This document shows, in pieces, positions 63,987-64,000 of a DNA stretch of 64,000 nt. Every line of letters starts with the position of its first letter. Positions within the stretch are counted from its first letter, which is position 1. The DNA comes from Xiphydria camelus (taxonomy: Eukaryota > Arthropoda > Insecta > Hymenoptera > Xiphydriidae). Both the position numbers and the translations under genes were made by a program. Below the pieces are notes generated by a model. That model had not been told where the DNA came from and did not search any database. It was given only the letters and a program-made list of their open reading frames with translations. The stretch lies in assembly GCA_963678675.1 (NCBI GenBank), contig OY783191.1:29284955-29348954 (forward strand). Direction: 5' to 3'.

Positions 63987-64000
63987 AAACATATGTAAAT
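63987..64000 (+). repeat. Truncated monomer at right window edge (14 bp)
   Basis: Only aaacatatgtaaat remains. It has the ordinary head and follows the inserted ctataat tail. The array evidently continues past the window. Confidence 0.9.

Larger units (their letters stand above)
1..64000 (+). repeat. Satellite DNA array, about 283-bp monomer, 226 complete copies
   Basis: The same sequence recurs head-to-tail from the first base to the last, with no inversion, insertion or unrelated segment. Taking aaacatatg, aaattgcac or aaattacac as the monomer start, consecutive starts fall every 280, 281, 282, 283, 287, 288 or 290 bases, giving 226 complete monomers over 63,986 bases (mean 283.1). Divergence between monomers is concentrated in a few diagnostic positions, and the rest is almost invariant. 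Every stretch of the window longer than 300 bases that lacks a gene is this satellite. Long homogenised arrays of this kind normally form heterochromatin near centromeres or chromosome ends. The family and species are not recognised, and strand is arbitrary. Confidence 0.99.

Noticed and set aside
1..64000. CRISPR array
   Set aside because: CRISPR repeats are short and separated by unique spacers. Here the whole 283-bp unit repeats with no unique sequence.
1..64000. CENP-B box (core TTCG....A..CGGG)
   Set aside because: The nearest stretches, tttcgcggtacgc and tacgggtcggtttcg, lack the required spacing of TTCG, A and CGGG on either strand.
1..64000. Ribosomal DNA spacer or 5S gene cluster
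   Set aside because: No stretch resembles 5S, 18S or 28S rRNA, and the monomer is entirely consumed by the satellite sequence.
1..64000. Telomeric repeats
   Set aside because: No runs of TTAGGG, TTAGG or related short telomeric units were seen on either strand.
1..64000. A previously undescribed gene system hidden in the array
   Set aside because: No frame longer than 71 codons is open on either strand and no non-repeat segment exists. The novelty here is structural and evolutionary.

Overview
The whole 64-kb window is one uninterrupted tandem satellite DNA array. It holds 226 complete head-to-tail monomers of about 283 bp plus a 14-bp stub at the right edge. All monomers lie in the same orientation. 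I see no genuine gene, RNA gene, transposon, CRISPR array or unique-sequence island. The first monomer (1-281) is 36.7% G+C and, despite that, carries 15 CpG dinucleotides against about 9.4 expected from its C and G counts. A long homogenised array with higher-order structure is typical of eukaryotic constitutive heterochromatin (pericentromeric, centromeric or subtelomeric). I do not recognise the satellite family or species. The lack of CpG depletion fits a genome with little germline CpG methylation, such as many insects, but that is only an inference.

Monomers fall into recurring classes, using a monomer start set at aaacatatg, aaattgcac or aaattacac. A: 281 bp, cgcgttgg, ggtaagc, caagattg, cagagtg, caggg tail. 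B: 280 bp, ggtacgc, caagattg, cacagtg, gaatatatcc, gcgtttcacgc tail. B1: 281 bp, like B but gaaaatatcc and tctacgc tail. C: 288 bp, aaattgcac head, cagtctag, cacagtg. D: 283 bp, caaaagatgg, caaacta. E: 281 bp, gtactcaagattg, cagtctag, caacgagc, agtggagcg, caagg. F: 280 bp, cggttcaatgag, gtatatcgcc, gggtattgc. F1: 281 bp, F with a tctatgc tail. G: 288 bp, aaattacac head, gtgggggt. AB, AE and EB are stable combinations of one class's front with another's back. Lengths are additive: 281 base, +7 for C/G heads, +2 for caaaagatgg, -1 for tcacgc tails.

Layout. 1-3392: A, then a 6-mer (1696 bp) and a shortened 5-mer copy. 3393-5090: two 3-mers of 849 bp. 5091-5939: linker. 5940-25767: two apparently identical 35-monomer units of 9914 bp. 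25768-34843: rearranged derivatives of that unit, including a copy shortened by two monomers and tandem 5-mers of 1419 bp. 34844-38805: two 7-mers of 1981 bp. 38806-46728: mixed order. 46729-55939: a roughly 2.7-kb block present twice, 6499 bp apart, flanking two 3-mers of 846 bp. 56060-61169: two 9-mers of 2555 bp. 61170-64000: mixed order ending in a block that repeats 50410-52098.

The interest of the window is evolutionary. It is a readable record of unequal crossover and conversion-like exchange at scales from within one monomer to about 10 kb. Coding potential is nil: the only longer open frames are short, start at TTG or GTG, and recur only where monomers recur.
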